Part shown: piece after piece, positions 6,894-14,434 of the stretch
How the letters are laid out: each line of letters opens with the position of its first letter
How positions within the stretch are numbered: the first letter of the stretch is position 1
Assembly (NCBI GenBank): GCA_013202635.1
Contig: JABMRO010000182.1
Span: 1-16,294, forward strand
DNA: 16,294 bases
DNA from: Planctomycetota bacterium
GTDB taxonomy: Bacteria; Planctomycetota; Phycisphaerae; Sedimentisphaerales; Anaerobacaceae
Reading direction: 5' to 3'
Translations under genes and position numbers: made by a program
The notes under the pieces: model-generated
The model's input: the letters and a program-made list of their open reading frames with translations, nothing else
Database searches by the model: none
Told to the model about the DNA's origin: nothing

Positions 6894-8198
6894 CTAATTA
6901 CTGATACAGAACAGCTTGCTGGCGGTACGAATGAACAACCGTCCGTCGGCGATGGCGATTGAGGCCTGAACGGGCTTGTCTTCCATATCGATTCGCGAAA
7001 GGATTTTGAAACGTCCGTCATCGGCGGCAAGAACAACGGCCTCGGCGGCTTCACTAATACAGTAGAGCTTATCATCTCCGGCCGTGATGGATGCCCACCA
7101 TGGGGCCCTGCCCCCGAGTTCACCCTGCCATTTTTGCCGGCCCGTAACGGCATCGAGACACGTCATAACCCCGCCTCTTCTGTCGCCAAGGACATAAATA
7201 TTGCCTTTGTAGTAAAGGGGGGTGCTGACGTCCGGTGCAGGCCCGTTAAATGCCCAGACGATATTGTCATCGGTAACAGTGCTCTCTCGGCCGCTTCTGA
7301 ATGCTAAAAGACCCTGACTGCCTCTCGGCGGAACACCAAATATTAGCCCTTCGCCGGTAACAACAGAGGAGATGTTCCGTCCTCTTGTACTCTTTTGCTT
7401 GGCGTATTCATATCGCCAGAACTCTTTGCCGGTTTTCGGGTCATTGGCCGTAACGTAATCACTGCCTATGACGACAATTTCGGCATGTCCGGAATGTTCA
7501 TAGGGTATCGGAGAGCTGTAAGAGTCAAGCGACTCGTTCAGGGCATCGGTCTCGCGGGGCTGCCTCCAGATATTTTCGCCTGTTTTCGGGTCAACCGACA
7601 GTATGAATGCATCGAGGCTCGTGCTCTGAGGAGACCGATAGGCCGTATGGCGCCGCTGAATGAGAATATAAAGCCTCTCGTCAAAAAGCAGCGGGCTTGA
7701 GCTGTAGCCGTACTTTATTGAGATGTTGCCGTATTCACTCTCGAGATTGCGCGACCACAGGATATTTCCCTCATAGTCCATCCCAACCAGATCACCGGAA
7801 CCAAACATGAAATAAACATACTTACCGTCGGTCACAGGCGAAGGCGTGGCCGGATTGTTTCTGGGCACCTTCCTGCTTGACGCTCCCAGCTTTTTTCGCC
7901 ATAGCTCCTTGCCATTTTTGGCATTAAGGCAAAGAGCAAAAAGATTGCCGCTGTTTTTATCCGTCGAGCTTACAAAGACTTTGCCTTTGGCAATAATAGG
8001 CGTAGCGGAACTATGGCCGGGAAGTGAGACCACCCAGGCGACATTCTCCGTCTTGCTCCAGCTCGACGGCAGGTTTTTCTCTTCACTCGAACCGTTCAGA
8101 AACGGCCCGCGCCAATGTGGCCAGTCGCCGGCCAAAACCCGCGTGCTCACAAGTAAACAAACAATTATCATTACTGCTGAAATTCTTCTGCTTATCAT
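6894..8198 (-). CDS. Secreted PQQ-like beta-propeller repeat protein
   Basis: A 434-residue protein with a clear signal peptide (MISRR then a hydrophobic stretch; cleavage expected after VLA, residue 23) and a mature start GDWPHWRGP, a hallmark of planctomycete PQQ-like proteins. The rest is a series of about seven blades, each with a strand such as GKVFVSS or GNIYVLG, then LxALDxxTGxxxW (for example NAKNGKELWRKKLG, DPKTGENIWRQP, DAVTGRQKWQGELG). This is the BamB/quinoprotein-dehydrogenase propeller fold. Such proteins often have no PQQ and act as scaffolds or binding proteins, so I do not claim an enzyme. The ATG is set by a perfect AGGAGG (8205-8210) 6 bases upstream. A TATAAT lies at 8272-8277 on the minus strand but without a good -35 box. 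Confidence 0.9.
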   Translation of the reverse strand: MISRRISAVMIIVCLLVSTRVLAGDWPHWRGPFLNGSSEEKNLPSSWSKTENVAWVVSLPGHSSATPIIAKGKVFVSSTDKNSGNLFALCLNAKNGKELWRKKLGASSRKVPRNNPATPSPVTDGKYVYFMFGSGDLVGMDYEGNILWSRNLESEYGNISIKYGYSSSPLLFDERLYILIQRRHTAYRSPQSTSLDAFILSVDPKTGENIWRQPRETDALNESLDSYSSPIPYEHSGHAEIVVIGSDYVTANDPKTGKEFWRYEYAKQKSTRGRNISSVVTGEGLIFGVPPRGSQGLLAFRSGRESTVTDDNIVWAFNGPAPDVSTPLYYKGNIYVLGDRRGGVMTCLDAVTGRQKWQGELGGRAPWWASITAGDDKLYCISEAAEAVVLAADDGRFKILSRIDMEDKPVQASIAIADGRLFIRTASKLFCISN

Positions 8199-8210
8199 TT
8201 ATTTCCTCCT

Positions 8211-8443
8211 GATAGTCAGCGGAAATTTGCCATATCTACCGCTTTACAATATCCCTTAAAACTAACGATTAATTATATTATCAAACCTGTCCCTCAACTT
8301 CTACTGTTTATTTCCCTTTCGTGTACGTGTCACTGCCGTTACCGGCCAAAATGAGGACTTATATTCCTCAGGCAGCTATAGGCCGGTTGTATCCCAGCCC
8401 ATCCAGGCGCAATTCAAAAACATCGCGCCGGATTTTGCTTTTC
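8211..8443. other. Region between divergent genes
   Basis: This stretch holds the leader of the PQQ-like gene, an isolated minus-strand TATAAT (8272-8277) and a two-tier inverted repeat at 8341-8387. No coding frame with a credible start is visible. The plus-strand promoter of the cysteine-cluster gene begins at 8444. Confidence 0.5.
8341..8387. repeat. Two-tier inverted repeat in the divergent intergenic region
   Basis: Outer arms ACCGGCC (8341-8347) and GGCCGGT (8381-8387) are perfectly complementary. Inside them TGAGGA (8352-8357) pairs with TCCTCA (8365-8370) around the 7-base loop CTTATAT. No T-tract follows on either side, so it is not a usual terminator. It could be a regulatory site, a structured transcript or a degenerate repetitive element. 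Confidence 0.5.
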
Positions 8444-8472
8444 TTGACGGCTGACGGCTAATACCGTATAGT
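8444..8472 (+). promoter_or_regulatory. sigma70-type promoter of the cysteine-cluster/hisS operon
   Basis: TTGACG (8444-8449), a 17-base spacer and TATAGT (8467-8472). The start site would be near 8479, giving a leader of about 48 bases to the ATG at 8527. The spacer carries the second copy of a TGACGGC direct repeat (8445-8451, 8452-8458). Confidence 0.65.
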
Positions 8473-8526
8473 TATGGATTTTAGTGGTTGAGGTATGGTA
8501 TTGAGGTTATTTGGAGTTTGTTGTAT

Positions 8527-8931
8527 ATGGCTAAGAAAAGTCAATGTGAAAAGTGTACCGGATTGTGCTGCCGGTATTTTGCGCTGCCGATTGAGACCCC
8601 GGAAGACAAAGATGATTACGATGATATAAGATGGTATCTGTGCCATGAGAATATGACGGTCTTCGTAGAGGAAGGCGACTGGTACATTAACATAAACAAC
8701 CGGTGCAGACACCTCTCGAAAAAAGATAATCGTTGTAAGATTTACGATAAAAGGCCGAACATCTGCAGAGGATACCGTCATGGGGACTGCGATTTTGTCG
8801 AGGGAGAATACGATTACGAGCTGCACTTTACAAATGACAAGCAGATGGAGGAGTATATTAAGATAAAATTCGACAATAACGTAACCGAAAAGCAAAAGGC
8901 AAAGAAAAAACAGAAAAAGAGAAAGAGATGA
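8527..8931 (+). CDS. YkgJ-family cysteine-cluster (zinc/iron-chelating) protein
   Basis: A 134-residue protein with the family's cysteine arrangement: C7xxC10xxxC14C15 at the N-terminus (CEKCTGLCC), then C60, C70, C80 (NRCRHL..NRCKIYDKRPNIC) and C88. The family (also called UPF0153) is thought to bind zinc or an iron-sulfur cluster; its biochemical role is not established. The C-terminus is a lysine/arginine-rich tail (about 118-134) that could bind nucleic acid, which is inference only. The ATG at 8527 is preferred over an upstream in-frame TTG at 8488 because the conserved part starts here and GGAG (8513-8516) is 10 bases upstream. Its stop overlaps the hisS start as ATGA, so the two are translationally coupled. 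Confidence 0.85.
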   Translation: MAKKSQCEKCTGLCCRYFALPIETPEDKDDYDDIRWYLCHENMTVFVEEGDWYININNRCRHLSKKDNRCKIYDKRPNICRGYRHGDCDFVEGEYDYELHFTNDKQMEEYIKIKFDNNVTEKQKAKKKQKKRKR

Positions 8932-10208
8932 AGATACCGCCGGTAAAAGGGACAAGGGATTTTTATCCACCCGAGATGGCAGTCAGAAACTGGATAATCG
9001 ACGGATGGAAGAAGGTGTCCGTCCGCAACGGCTTTGAAGAATACGATGGGCCGATATTCGAGTATCTAAAGATGTTTCAGATAAAAAGCGGAGACGAGAT
9101 AGTTGACCAGCTCTTCTCTCTGCGGGACAGGGGCGGCAGAGACCTGGCCCTAAGGCCTGAAATTACACCGACGCTGGCACGCATGGTAAACCAGCGAATT
9201 AATTCGCTGCCCAAGCCGATAAAGTGGTTTTCGGTACCGAGGTTGTTCCGCGCCGAACGCCCCCAAAAAGGCCGACTGCGAGAGTTCTTCCAATGGAATA
9301 TCGATATAATCGGCGAAGATAGTCCCCTTGCCGACACCGAGGTCATTTTTACAACAGTGGATTATTTACGTGAAATTGGACTTACGAGTAAAGACATCAA
9401 AGTCAAAGTATCAAGCAGGGAACTGCTGGCTGATTACCTTATAAGCCTGGGTATTCCCGAAGACAAGCTTGAGTCTATATATGTTATCCTTGACAAGAAA
9501 GACAAATTACCCTCAGATACTTTTGAAAAAATCCTCGGAGAACAAATTCCAGACAAAAACACAGTCAAAAAAATACTGGATTTTATGAGCGTCGATTCGA
9601 TACCACAGCTTAAAGATTTCGTAGAAGAAGGATCCGGCGCTTTCCTCAACGTAAAGTGTGTTCTTGACAATTTGGATATGATGGGAGTAGGTGATTTCTG
9701 TGTCTATGACCCAGGTATTGTTCGAGGGCTGGCGTATTATACCGGTATCGTATTTGAAGTTCATGATGTTGCCAGCGAGCTTCGGGCAATTTGTGGTGGA
9801 GGAAGATACGACAACCTCCTTCAAGATTTCGGCGGACCGCCAATATCTGGTACTGGAATGGGAATGGGTGATGCGGTTCTCGGCATCCTCCTTGAAGAAA
9901 AAAAACTGCTGCAAAAACAACTGCCCCGGCGGAGATTGGACTTTTTTCTTGCCTGTGTGGACGAGGACAACAAAGAAGCAGCCGTTAAACTGACAATGAA
10001 GTTACGCTCGGCTGGCTTTGCTGCCAATTTTAGTTATAAGATAACCAAATTAGGCAAGCAGCTCAAACAGGCCTCGGAGCAAAACGCCGGGAAATGTATC
10101 ATCATAGGTGATGAGTTCAAAGACAACAAGCTCGCCGTCAAAGATATGTCAAGCGGCGAACAGGAGCTTGTGGATGCTGATGAATTTTTATCAGGTCTAA
10201 TGTCTTGA
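8928..10208 (+). CDS. hisS: Histidine--tRNA ligase
   Basis: A 426-residue class II synthetase that charges tRNA-His in the cytoplasm. Seen: the N-terminal motif KGTRDFYPPE (7-16); motif 2, FSVPRLFRAERPQKGRLREFFQWNIDIIG (about 101-129); the histidine-binding RGLAYYTG (266-273, usually RGLDYYTG); CGGGRYDNL (289-297); and a motif 3 region GTGMGMGDAVL (308-318). The last lacks the arginine of the usual GxGxERL form. I believe this GMGD version, together with RGLAYYTG and FxQWNxDxxG, marks a known HisRS subtype, but cannot confirm it here. The C-terminal anticodon-binding domain (from about 335) is complete, and the length is normal. It overlaps the preceding cysteine-cluster gene by four bases (ATGA) and shares the promoter at 8444-8472. 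Confidence 0.95.
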   Translation: MKIPPVKGTRDFYPPEMAVRNWIIDGWKKVSVRNGFEEYDGPIFEYLKMFQIKSGDEIVDQLFSLRDRGGRDLALRPEITPTLARMVNQRINSLPKPIKWFSVPRLFRAERPQKGRLREFFQWNIDIIGEDSPLADTEVIFTTVDYLREIGLTSKDIKVKVSSRELLADYLISLGIPEDKLESIYVILDKKDKLPSDTFEKILGEQIPDKNTVKKILDFMSVDSIPQLKDFVEEGSGAFLNVKCVLDNLDMMGVGDFCVYDPGIVRGLAYYTGIVFEVHDVASELRAICGGGRYDNLLQDFGGPPISGTGMGMGDAVLGILLEEKKLLQKQLPRRRLDFFLACVDEDNKEAAVKLTMKLRSAGFAANFSYKITKLGKQLKQASEQNAGKCIIIGDEFKDNKLAVKDMSSGEQELVDADEFLSGLMS

Positions 10209-10256
10209 TTTAGTTTTGTATTGGCTATTGTTATCAGGAATGTGCGGGATTTATTT

Positions 10257-10262
10257 GGAGGT
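10257..10262 (+). promoter_or_regulatory. Ribosome binding site fixing the esterase start
   Basis: GGAGGT at 10257-10262, 6 bases before the ATG at 10269. It shows that translation begins at the signal-peptide methionine, not at the in-frame TTG at 10221. Confidence 0.7.
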
Positions 10263-10268
10263 AAGAAA

Positions 10269-11390
10269 ATGAGATTTCTTAAATCAGCGTCTTTATTCCT
10301 TTTACTATCGGTTTTGGTTTGTTCAGCCTCACATCTTCAGGCATCGTCTTCGCGAAGGCAAATTCTCATATCCCCCCAGGCACATTCAGACGGCCGGGTA
10401 ACGTTTAGGCTCAAAGCACCGAACGCCAAAAGTGTGGGTGTGAATGTTCAGTTTGCTCAGGGCATCAGGCCAATGACCAGAAATAAATCGGGAGTATGGA
10501 GCATTACTTTGGGCCCCGCCGAGCCGGAGATTTATGAATACAGCTTCATCGTTGATGGGCTCCAGATAGTTGATCCCGCCAATTCATGGTTGAAGGTGTG
10601 GATTCGGACTTCGAAGAACCTTGTAGAAATACCCGGCAAGAAGCCGATGTTCTTTCAACAACAGCAGGTCCCGCACGGCACGGTCCACCTGCATAAGTAC
10701 CCGTCGAAGTCACTCGGTGTTACTCGCGGGCTTTACATCTATACACCGCCCGGCTACGAGATGAGCAAAAATGTCCCATACCCCGTTCTTTATCTTTTAC
10801 ATGGGATGGGCGATACCGAAGATGCGTGGACGGTTGTTGGCCGTGCCAACCTAATCGCCGATAATCTGCTCGCCTCGAAAAAAGCCAAACCAATGGTAAT
10901 CGTGATGCCCTACGGCCATACGCCTTCGGCGCCTCCTGATATGCGAAGTATCGGCAAATACGGAGCCTTTGAGAAGGACCTGATTGAAGATGTAATTCCT
11001 TATATCCAGAAACACTATCGAGTAAGTAAGGACCAAAAAAACCGGGCCATAGCCGGCCTTTCTATGGGCGGCGGGCAGTCACTGACTATAGGGCTGGGCA
11101 ATCTTGAGCTTTTCGGCTGGGTAGGCGCTTTTAGCTCAGCCGTACCAAAAAGTCCGAAGCTTGATGAACTCCTGGCCAACGCTAAAGCTAAAAACAAAAA
11201 GCTTAATCTGCTCTGGATAGGATGCGGCAATAAAGATTTCCTTTTCCAGGCAAACCGGAAGCTTATCGAGCGATTGAATACCGACAACATCAAACACGTC
11301 GCCCACATTACAGAAGGCAGCCACGAATGGCGATTGTGGCGGCGATATTTGAATGTACTCGTTCCGCTTTTATTCAAAGCCGACAAATAA
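10269..11390 (+). CDS. Secreted CE1-type esterase with N-terminal E-set domain
   Basis: A 373-residue protein. A signal peptide (MRFLKSASLFLLLSVLVCSASHLQA) is followed by an early-set/CBM48-like domain (about 30-125; RVTFRLKAPNAKSVGVNVQF ... GVWSITLGPAEPEIYEYSFIVDG) and an esterase-D/feruloyl-esterase-type alpha/beta hydrolase. The nucleophile elbow is GLSMGG with Ser265; the likely acid is Asp323 (GCGNKDFLF) and the base His352 (EGSHEW). The oxyanion strand YLLHGMGDTEDAW is also present. This E-set plus CE1 layout is found in enzymes that remove ferulate or acetate from hemicellulose; the exact substrate is not visible. It lies 60 bases after hisS with no clear promoter of its own, and may be read from the hisS transcript. 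It fits with the GH95-like gene further on as a secreted polysaccharide-degrading enzyme. Confidence 0.88.
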   Translation: MRFLKSASLFLLLSVLVCSASHLQASSSRRQILISPQAHSDGRVTFRLKAPNAKSVGVNVQFAQGIRPMTRNKSGVWSITLGPAEPEIYEYSFIVDGLQIVDPANSWLKVWIRTSKNLVEIPGKKPMFFQQQQVPHGTVHLHKYPSKSLGVTRGLYIYTPPGYEMSKNVPYPVLYLLHGMGDTEDAWTVVGRANLIADNLLASKKAKPMVIVMPYGHTPSAPPDMRSIGKYGAFEKDLIEDVIPYIQKHYRVSKDQKNRAIAGLSMGGGQSLTIGLGNLELFGWVGAFSSAVPKSPKLDELLANAKAKNKKLNLLWIGCGNKDFLFQANRKLIERLNTDNIKHVAHITEGSHEWRLWRRYLNVLVPLLFKADK

Positions 11391-11430
11391 CATTATAAGC
11401 CCAAACACCTTGATAAGCGGCTATTGATGC

Positions 11431-11460
11431 CTCAGTCAGCGGGTAGCGAGAAGGACTGAG
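11431..11460 (+). promoter_or_regulatory. Hairpin covering the ribosome binding site of the nuclease-like gene
   Basis: CTCAGTC (11431-11437) and GACTGAG (11454-11460) form a perfect 7-bp stem with a 16-base loop. The Shine-Dalgarno AAGGA (11451-11455) lies at the edge of the 3' arm, 7 bases before the ATG at 11463. Folding could limit ribosome access. There is no T-tract, so it is not a terminator. Confidence 0.4.
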
Positions 11461-11462
11461 CT

Positions 11463-11981
11463 ATGAAGAAGGACTCTTTTCCAAATCACTATGAGCAGGC
11501 CTTCGAAAATTGGCTGATCGACAATCGAATCCAATACATTTCGATAGACGAACACAAACAGGCCGCCTTTACAGACTGCAAAGTTAAGAGCTTCGATTTT
11601 TTGGTATATCCGCCCGACAGGCAAATAATAATTGCCGAGATAAAGGGCAGAAAGTTCACCGGCACCAGCCTGGAGAAAATGACGAGCTTCGAATGCTGGG
11701 TAACAGCCGAAGATGTTAATGGTTTGGTAAAGTGGCAGGAGGTTTTAGGCCCGGCTTATCAAGCGGTCTTCATTTTTGTCTATTTAATAGAGAACATAGA
11801 CGTTGATTTTAACGGCGTGGATGTCTTCGATTTTAATGCGGATAGATATATATTTTTTACCGTCAAATTAGACGACTATCACTCGTTTATGAAACACCGC
11901 AGTCCAAAATGGCAGACCGTAACGCTCCCCGCAGACAAGTTCCGCCAGTGTGCCACCCAAATCAGTGAGCTTTTGCTTTGA
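11463..11981 (+). CDS. PD-(D/E)XK nuclease-like hypothetical protein
   Basis: A 172-residue cytoplasmic protein without signal peptide or membrane segment. The N-terminal helix HYEQAFENWLIDNRIQY carries acidic residues (Glu11, Glu15). It is followed by KSFDFLVYPPDRQIIIAEIKGR, in which Asp45, Glu59 and Lys61 are spaced as in the D...ExK core of PD-(D/E)XK nucleases. The remainder (ECWVTAEDVNGLVKWQEVLG, then AVFIFVYLI) resembles the helix and strand that follow that core. I recall similar HYE...SFDFLVY proteins of unknown role in planctomycetes, but no function is established. It has a good Shine-Dalgarno (AAGGA, 11451-11455) that overlaps a hairpin. It stands alone between the esterase and the Dabb lipoprotein, with no toxin, methylase or phage partner to suggest restriction. 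Confidence 0.65.
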   Translation: MKKDSFPNHYEQAFENWLIDNRIQYISIDEHKQAAFTDCKVKSFDFLVYPPDRQIIIAEIKGRKFTGTSLEKMTSFECWVTAEDVNGLVKWQEVLGPAYQAVFIFVYLIENIDVDFNGVDVFDFNADRYIFFTVKLDDYHSFMKHRSPKWQTVTLPADKFRQCATQISELLL

Positions 11982-12066
11982 TATCGCACTTTATCTCGTT
12001 TTCAGTGGTCGTCGGATGCCCGCAAAACTATAGTTCAGAGTAGAATTGCATCTGACAATTTTGGTA

Positions 12067-12095
12067 TGGACGGCAGACGGCCTTACTGATAAAAT
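12067..12095 (+). promoter_or_regulatory. Possible promoter of the Dabb/rsmD/nucleotidyltransferase unit
   Basis: TGGACG (12067-12072), a 17-base spacer and TAAAAT (12090-12095). The match at -35 is only moderate. It would give a leader of about 53 bases to the ATG at 12155. Confidence 0.4.
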
Positions 12096-12154
12096 CCCTT
12101 GTCACAAATGGTAATCGAAATGAATCAGCAGTAAATTATTGGAGGTAATAAAGT

Positions 12155-12562
12155 ATGCTCAGGAATGTTCTATATCTGGCTATGGGGGCGGTTCTTTTGT
12201 CCGGCTGTTTTGTGAGCGTCCACAGGGAGGAATGTCTCACCGAAGGCAAAGAGTCCCGGGGCCTGCGTCATGTCGTTATGTTCAAGTTCAAGGACGGCAC
12301 TTCCAGCCAACAGATAAGAGAAATTGAGGACGCCTTCCGTGCCCTGCCGGGCAAAATCGATGCGATATGTGATTTCGAATGGGGCACCGACGTAAGCGTG
12401 GAGAACCGCCAGCAGGGCTTTACTCACTGTTTTCTGGTGACGTTTAGAAGCGAAGCCGACAGGGCAGCATACTTACCGAATCCAAACCACAAGGAATTTG
12501 GCAAAATTTTAGGCCCGCACCTGGATAAAGTCCTTGTGCTTGACTACTGGGCCACAAAATAA
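12155..12562 (+). CDS. Dabb-domain lipoprotein
   Basis: A 135-residue protein with a lipoprotein signal: a hydrophobic segment ending in the lipobox LSGC, so Cys18 would be lipidated. The mature part starts with LRHVVMFKFKDGTSSQQIREIEDAF and ends HLDKVLVLDYW, the pattern of the stress-responsive dimeric alpha/beta-barrel (Dabb) domain. It also contains FLVTFRSEADRAAYLPNPNHKEF, typical of the second half of the domain. The domain usually forms dimers; some relatives are enzymes, but no catalytic residue can be named here. Location would be the envelope, which is unlike the classic cytosolic plant members. A strong GGAGGT (12141-12146) lies 8 bases from the ATG. rsmD follows 19 bases after the stop. 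Confidence 0.85.
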   Translation: MLRNVLYLAMGAVLLSGCFVSVHREECLTEGKESRGLRHVVMFKFKDGTSSQQIREIEDAFRALPGKIDAICDFEWGTDVSVENRQQGFTHCFLVTFRSEADRAAYLPNPNHKEFGKILGPHLDKVLVLDYWATK

Positions 12563-12581
12563 TAATAGCAAAAATCCCAAA

Positions 12582-13160
12582 ATGCGAATAATAGCAGGCT
12601 CAAAACGAGGAATGAAACTGCTCGGCCCCCAAAGCCAGGTGTCCCGCCCTATCACCGACAGGGTAAAAGAATCGCTTTTCAGTGTTCTTTACAAATATGA
12701 CCTGCCGAACGGTGCAATAGTCGCTGATTTGTTTTCAGGAGTCGGTTCCCTCGGTCTCGAAGCCATCAGCAGAAAGGCCCGCTTCGTGACCTTCGTTGAA
12801 CAGGACCCAAAGATTATTTCGGTTCTAAAGAGAAACATAGAAAAAGCCGACTTTGTTAATGAGTCTGAAATTATAAGGGCCAACGCATTCAAATTTGGGG
12901 TATTATTAAATTCGGACAGCCAAAAGTATGACCTTGTCTTTGTTGACCCACCCTATGCCGCTTCAATGGATGTTCAGGACAATTCGCCTTTGAGCGGTTT
13001 GCTGCATTTGCTGGGCGAGCAGGTGGTCGGCGACGGAATTGTTATTGTCAGGACCGACCGGAAGGTATCTTTATTGGAACAATATGGCGAATTTCAAATA
13101 ATAGATAGGCGCCGCTGGGGAACAATGGCAGTAACCATATTAAAGAAGGCCAACGAATGA
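12582..13160 (+). CDS. rsmD: 16S rRNA (guanine(966)-N(2))-methyltransferase RsmD
   Basis: A 192-residue SAM-dependent methyltransferase that methylates G966 of 16S rRNA in the 30S subunit. It begins MRIIAGSKRG, the standard RsmD start, which fixes the ATG at 12582 rather than an in-frame ATG at 12534 inside the Dabb gene. The SAM-binding motif is DLFSGVGSLGLEA (49-61), followed by an acidic residue at the end of strand 2 (FVEQD, Asp75) and the catalytic motif VDPPY (121-125). Length and order of motifs are normal. No good Shine-Dalgarno is visible before the start, so translation probably depends on the closely preceding Dabb gene. The stop overlaps the next start as ATGA. Confidence 0.93.
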   Translation: MRIIAGSKRGMKLLGPQSQVSRPITDRVKESLFSVLYKYDLPNGAIVADLFSGVGSLGLEAISRKARFVTFVEQDPKIISVLKRNIEKADFVNESEIIRANAFKFGVLLNSDSQKYDLVFVDPPYAASMDVQDNSPLSGLLHLLGEQVVGDGIVIVRTDRKVSLLEQYGEFQIIDRRRWGTMAVTILKKANE

Positions 13161-14383
13161 CAAACAAACAGGCAGCTATAAAAATACTTAAGCGATTGAA
13201 GCGTAACGGTTTCGAGGCGTTATTGGCCGGCGGCTGTGTGCGCGACATGTTATTGGGTAAACGCGCCAAAGACTATGACGTTGCTACTGACGCCCAGCCC
13301 AAAGATGTAACAGGATTGTTCAGACGCACATTGAAAGTCGGTGCAAAATTCGGTGTAATCATTGTTTTGATTGAAGACCAGCAAGTGGAAGTTGCCACGT
13401 TCAGGACCGAAACCGACTACGTTGACGGCAGACACCCCGCCGCAGTTCAGTTTGCCAATGCCGCTGAGGACGCCGAACGAAGAGACTTTACCATAAACGG
13501 AATGTTTTATGACCATCTTAAAAAAGAGGTGATAGACTATGTTGACGGCCAGGCGGACCTTAGAGCAAAGATAGTGCGGACTATTGGCAGGCCGGCAGCG
13601 CGATTTAGTGAAGATTATCTGCGTATGCTTCGGGCTGTGAGGTTTTCGACTCAGCTTGATTTTACGATTGAGCCGTTAACATGGTCGGCGATTTGCAGCA
13701 ACGCAGCAAATATAGCTCGAATAAGCGGCGAACGCATATCGATGGAATTAGAGGGAATACTCGTTAATCCCAACCGCTCTGCAGGGGCCTCGATGCTCTT
13801 TGACAGCGGATTGGTTGAGACGGTCTTTCCCAGATTGTCTCGTCAACACAGAGAAAAAGCAATTGACGTATTAGCTCAACTGCGAAAGCAAGTTGATTTT
13901 GCTTTGGCATTGGCCTGCTTTTTTGTCGGTTGCCCGACGGATTTCGCGATTGAGAAATGTCAGGTTCTGAAACTAAGCAAAACTCAGACCAAACATATAA
14001 AATTCTTATTAGCCAACAGAGGCAAACTGCTCGACGACGGAATGTCTCTGGCTGACTTGAAAAAGATTCTGGCAGAGCCGTACTTCGGCGACCTGTACGA
14101 GCTCCAGAGAGCGATTCAAATGGCTGAAGGCGGCCCGGACAATACTGCTGCGTTAGAAAACCTTAACAATAGGATAAAGGAATTAGGTGACATTGATTTA
14201 CGACCTAAACCGCTGCTGAACGGCCACGACCTGATTCGCTTGGGTGCTGTCCCGGGACCTGCTTTGGGACAGTTGTCGGAAGAACTGTATGTCGCCCAGT
14301 TGGAGGGAAAATTACAGAGACCCGAACAGGCCGAGCAGTGGGTGCAAAAGTGGTTGAAAAGGCACCGAGAGATTGAAAAATAA
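13157..14383 (+). CDS. CCA-adding enzyme / poly(A) polymerase family nucleotidyltransferase
   Basis: A 408-residue class II nucleotidyltransferase. Seen: the GG motif LLAGGCVRDMLLG (22-34), the catalytic DxD in KDYDVATDA (Asp39, Asp41), a third acidic strand VEVATFRTE (77-85), motif C RRDFTINGM (108-116), the nucleotide-selecting EDYLR (152-156) and the following RAVRF. The C-terminal part contains LLNGHDLIRLGAVPGPALGQL, common to enzymes that finish tRNA 3' ends with CCA. Members that add poly(A) share the same core, so the exact product, CCA or poly(A), cannot be settled from sequence alone; CCA addition is more likely. It overlaps rsmD by four bases and has its own AAGAAGG about 7 bases upstream, so the two genes form a translationally coupled RNA-maturation pair. 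Confidence 0.9.
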   Translation: MTNKQAAIKILKRLKRNGFEALLAGGCVRDMLLGKRAKDYDVATDAQPKDVTGLFRRTLKVGAKFGVIIVLIEDQQVEVATFRTETDYVDGRHPAAVQFANAAEDAERRDFTINGMFYDHLKKEVIDYVDGQADLRAKIVRTIGRPAARFSEDYLRMLRAVRFSTQLDFTIEPLTWSAICSNAANIARISGERISMELEGILVNPNRSAGASMLFDSGLVETVFPRLSRQHREKAIDVLAQLRKQVDFALALACFFVGCPTDFAIEKCQVLKLSKTQTKHIKFLLANRGKLLDDGMSLADLKKILAEPYFGDLYELQRAIQMAEGGPDNTAALENLNNRIKELGDIDLRPKPLLNGHDLIRLGAVPGPALGQLSEELYVAQLEGKLQRPEQAEQWVQKWLKRHREIEK

Positions 14384-14404
14384 CAGCGATCCGTTACATA
14401 CCTA

Positions 14405-14434
14405 TTGTCATTCCTGCCCAACGGAGGGTATAAT
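14405..14434 (+). promoter_or_regulatory. sigma70-type promoter of the GH95-like gene
   Basis: TTGTCA (14405-14410), an 18-base spacer and a perfect TATAAT (14429-14434). Arms TGTCATT (14406-14412) and AATGACA (14443-14449) flank the core as an inverted repeat, so the -35 box and the probable start site (about 14441) are both in or next to a palindromic element. Confidence 0.65.

Noticed and set aside
8445..8458. TGACGGC direct repeat as an operator
   Set aside because: Only two adjacent copies of seven bases, overlapping the -35 box; too little to claim a binding site.
11391..11430. A terminator after the esterase gene
   Set aside because: No stable hairpin followed by a T-tract is present here or directly after it.
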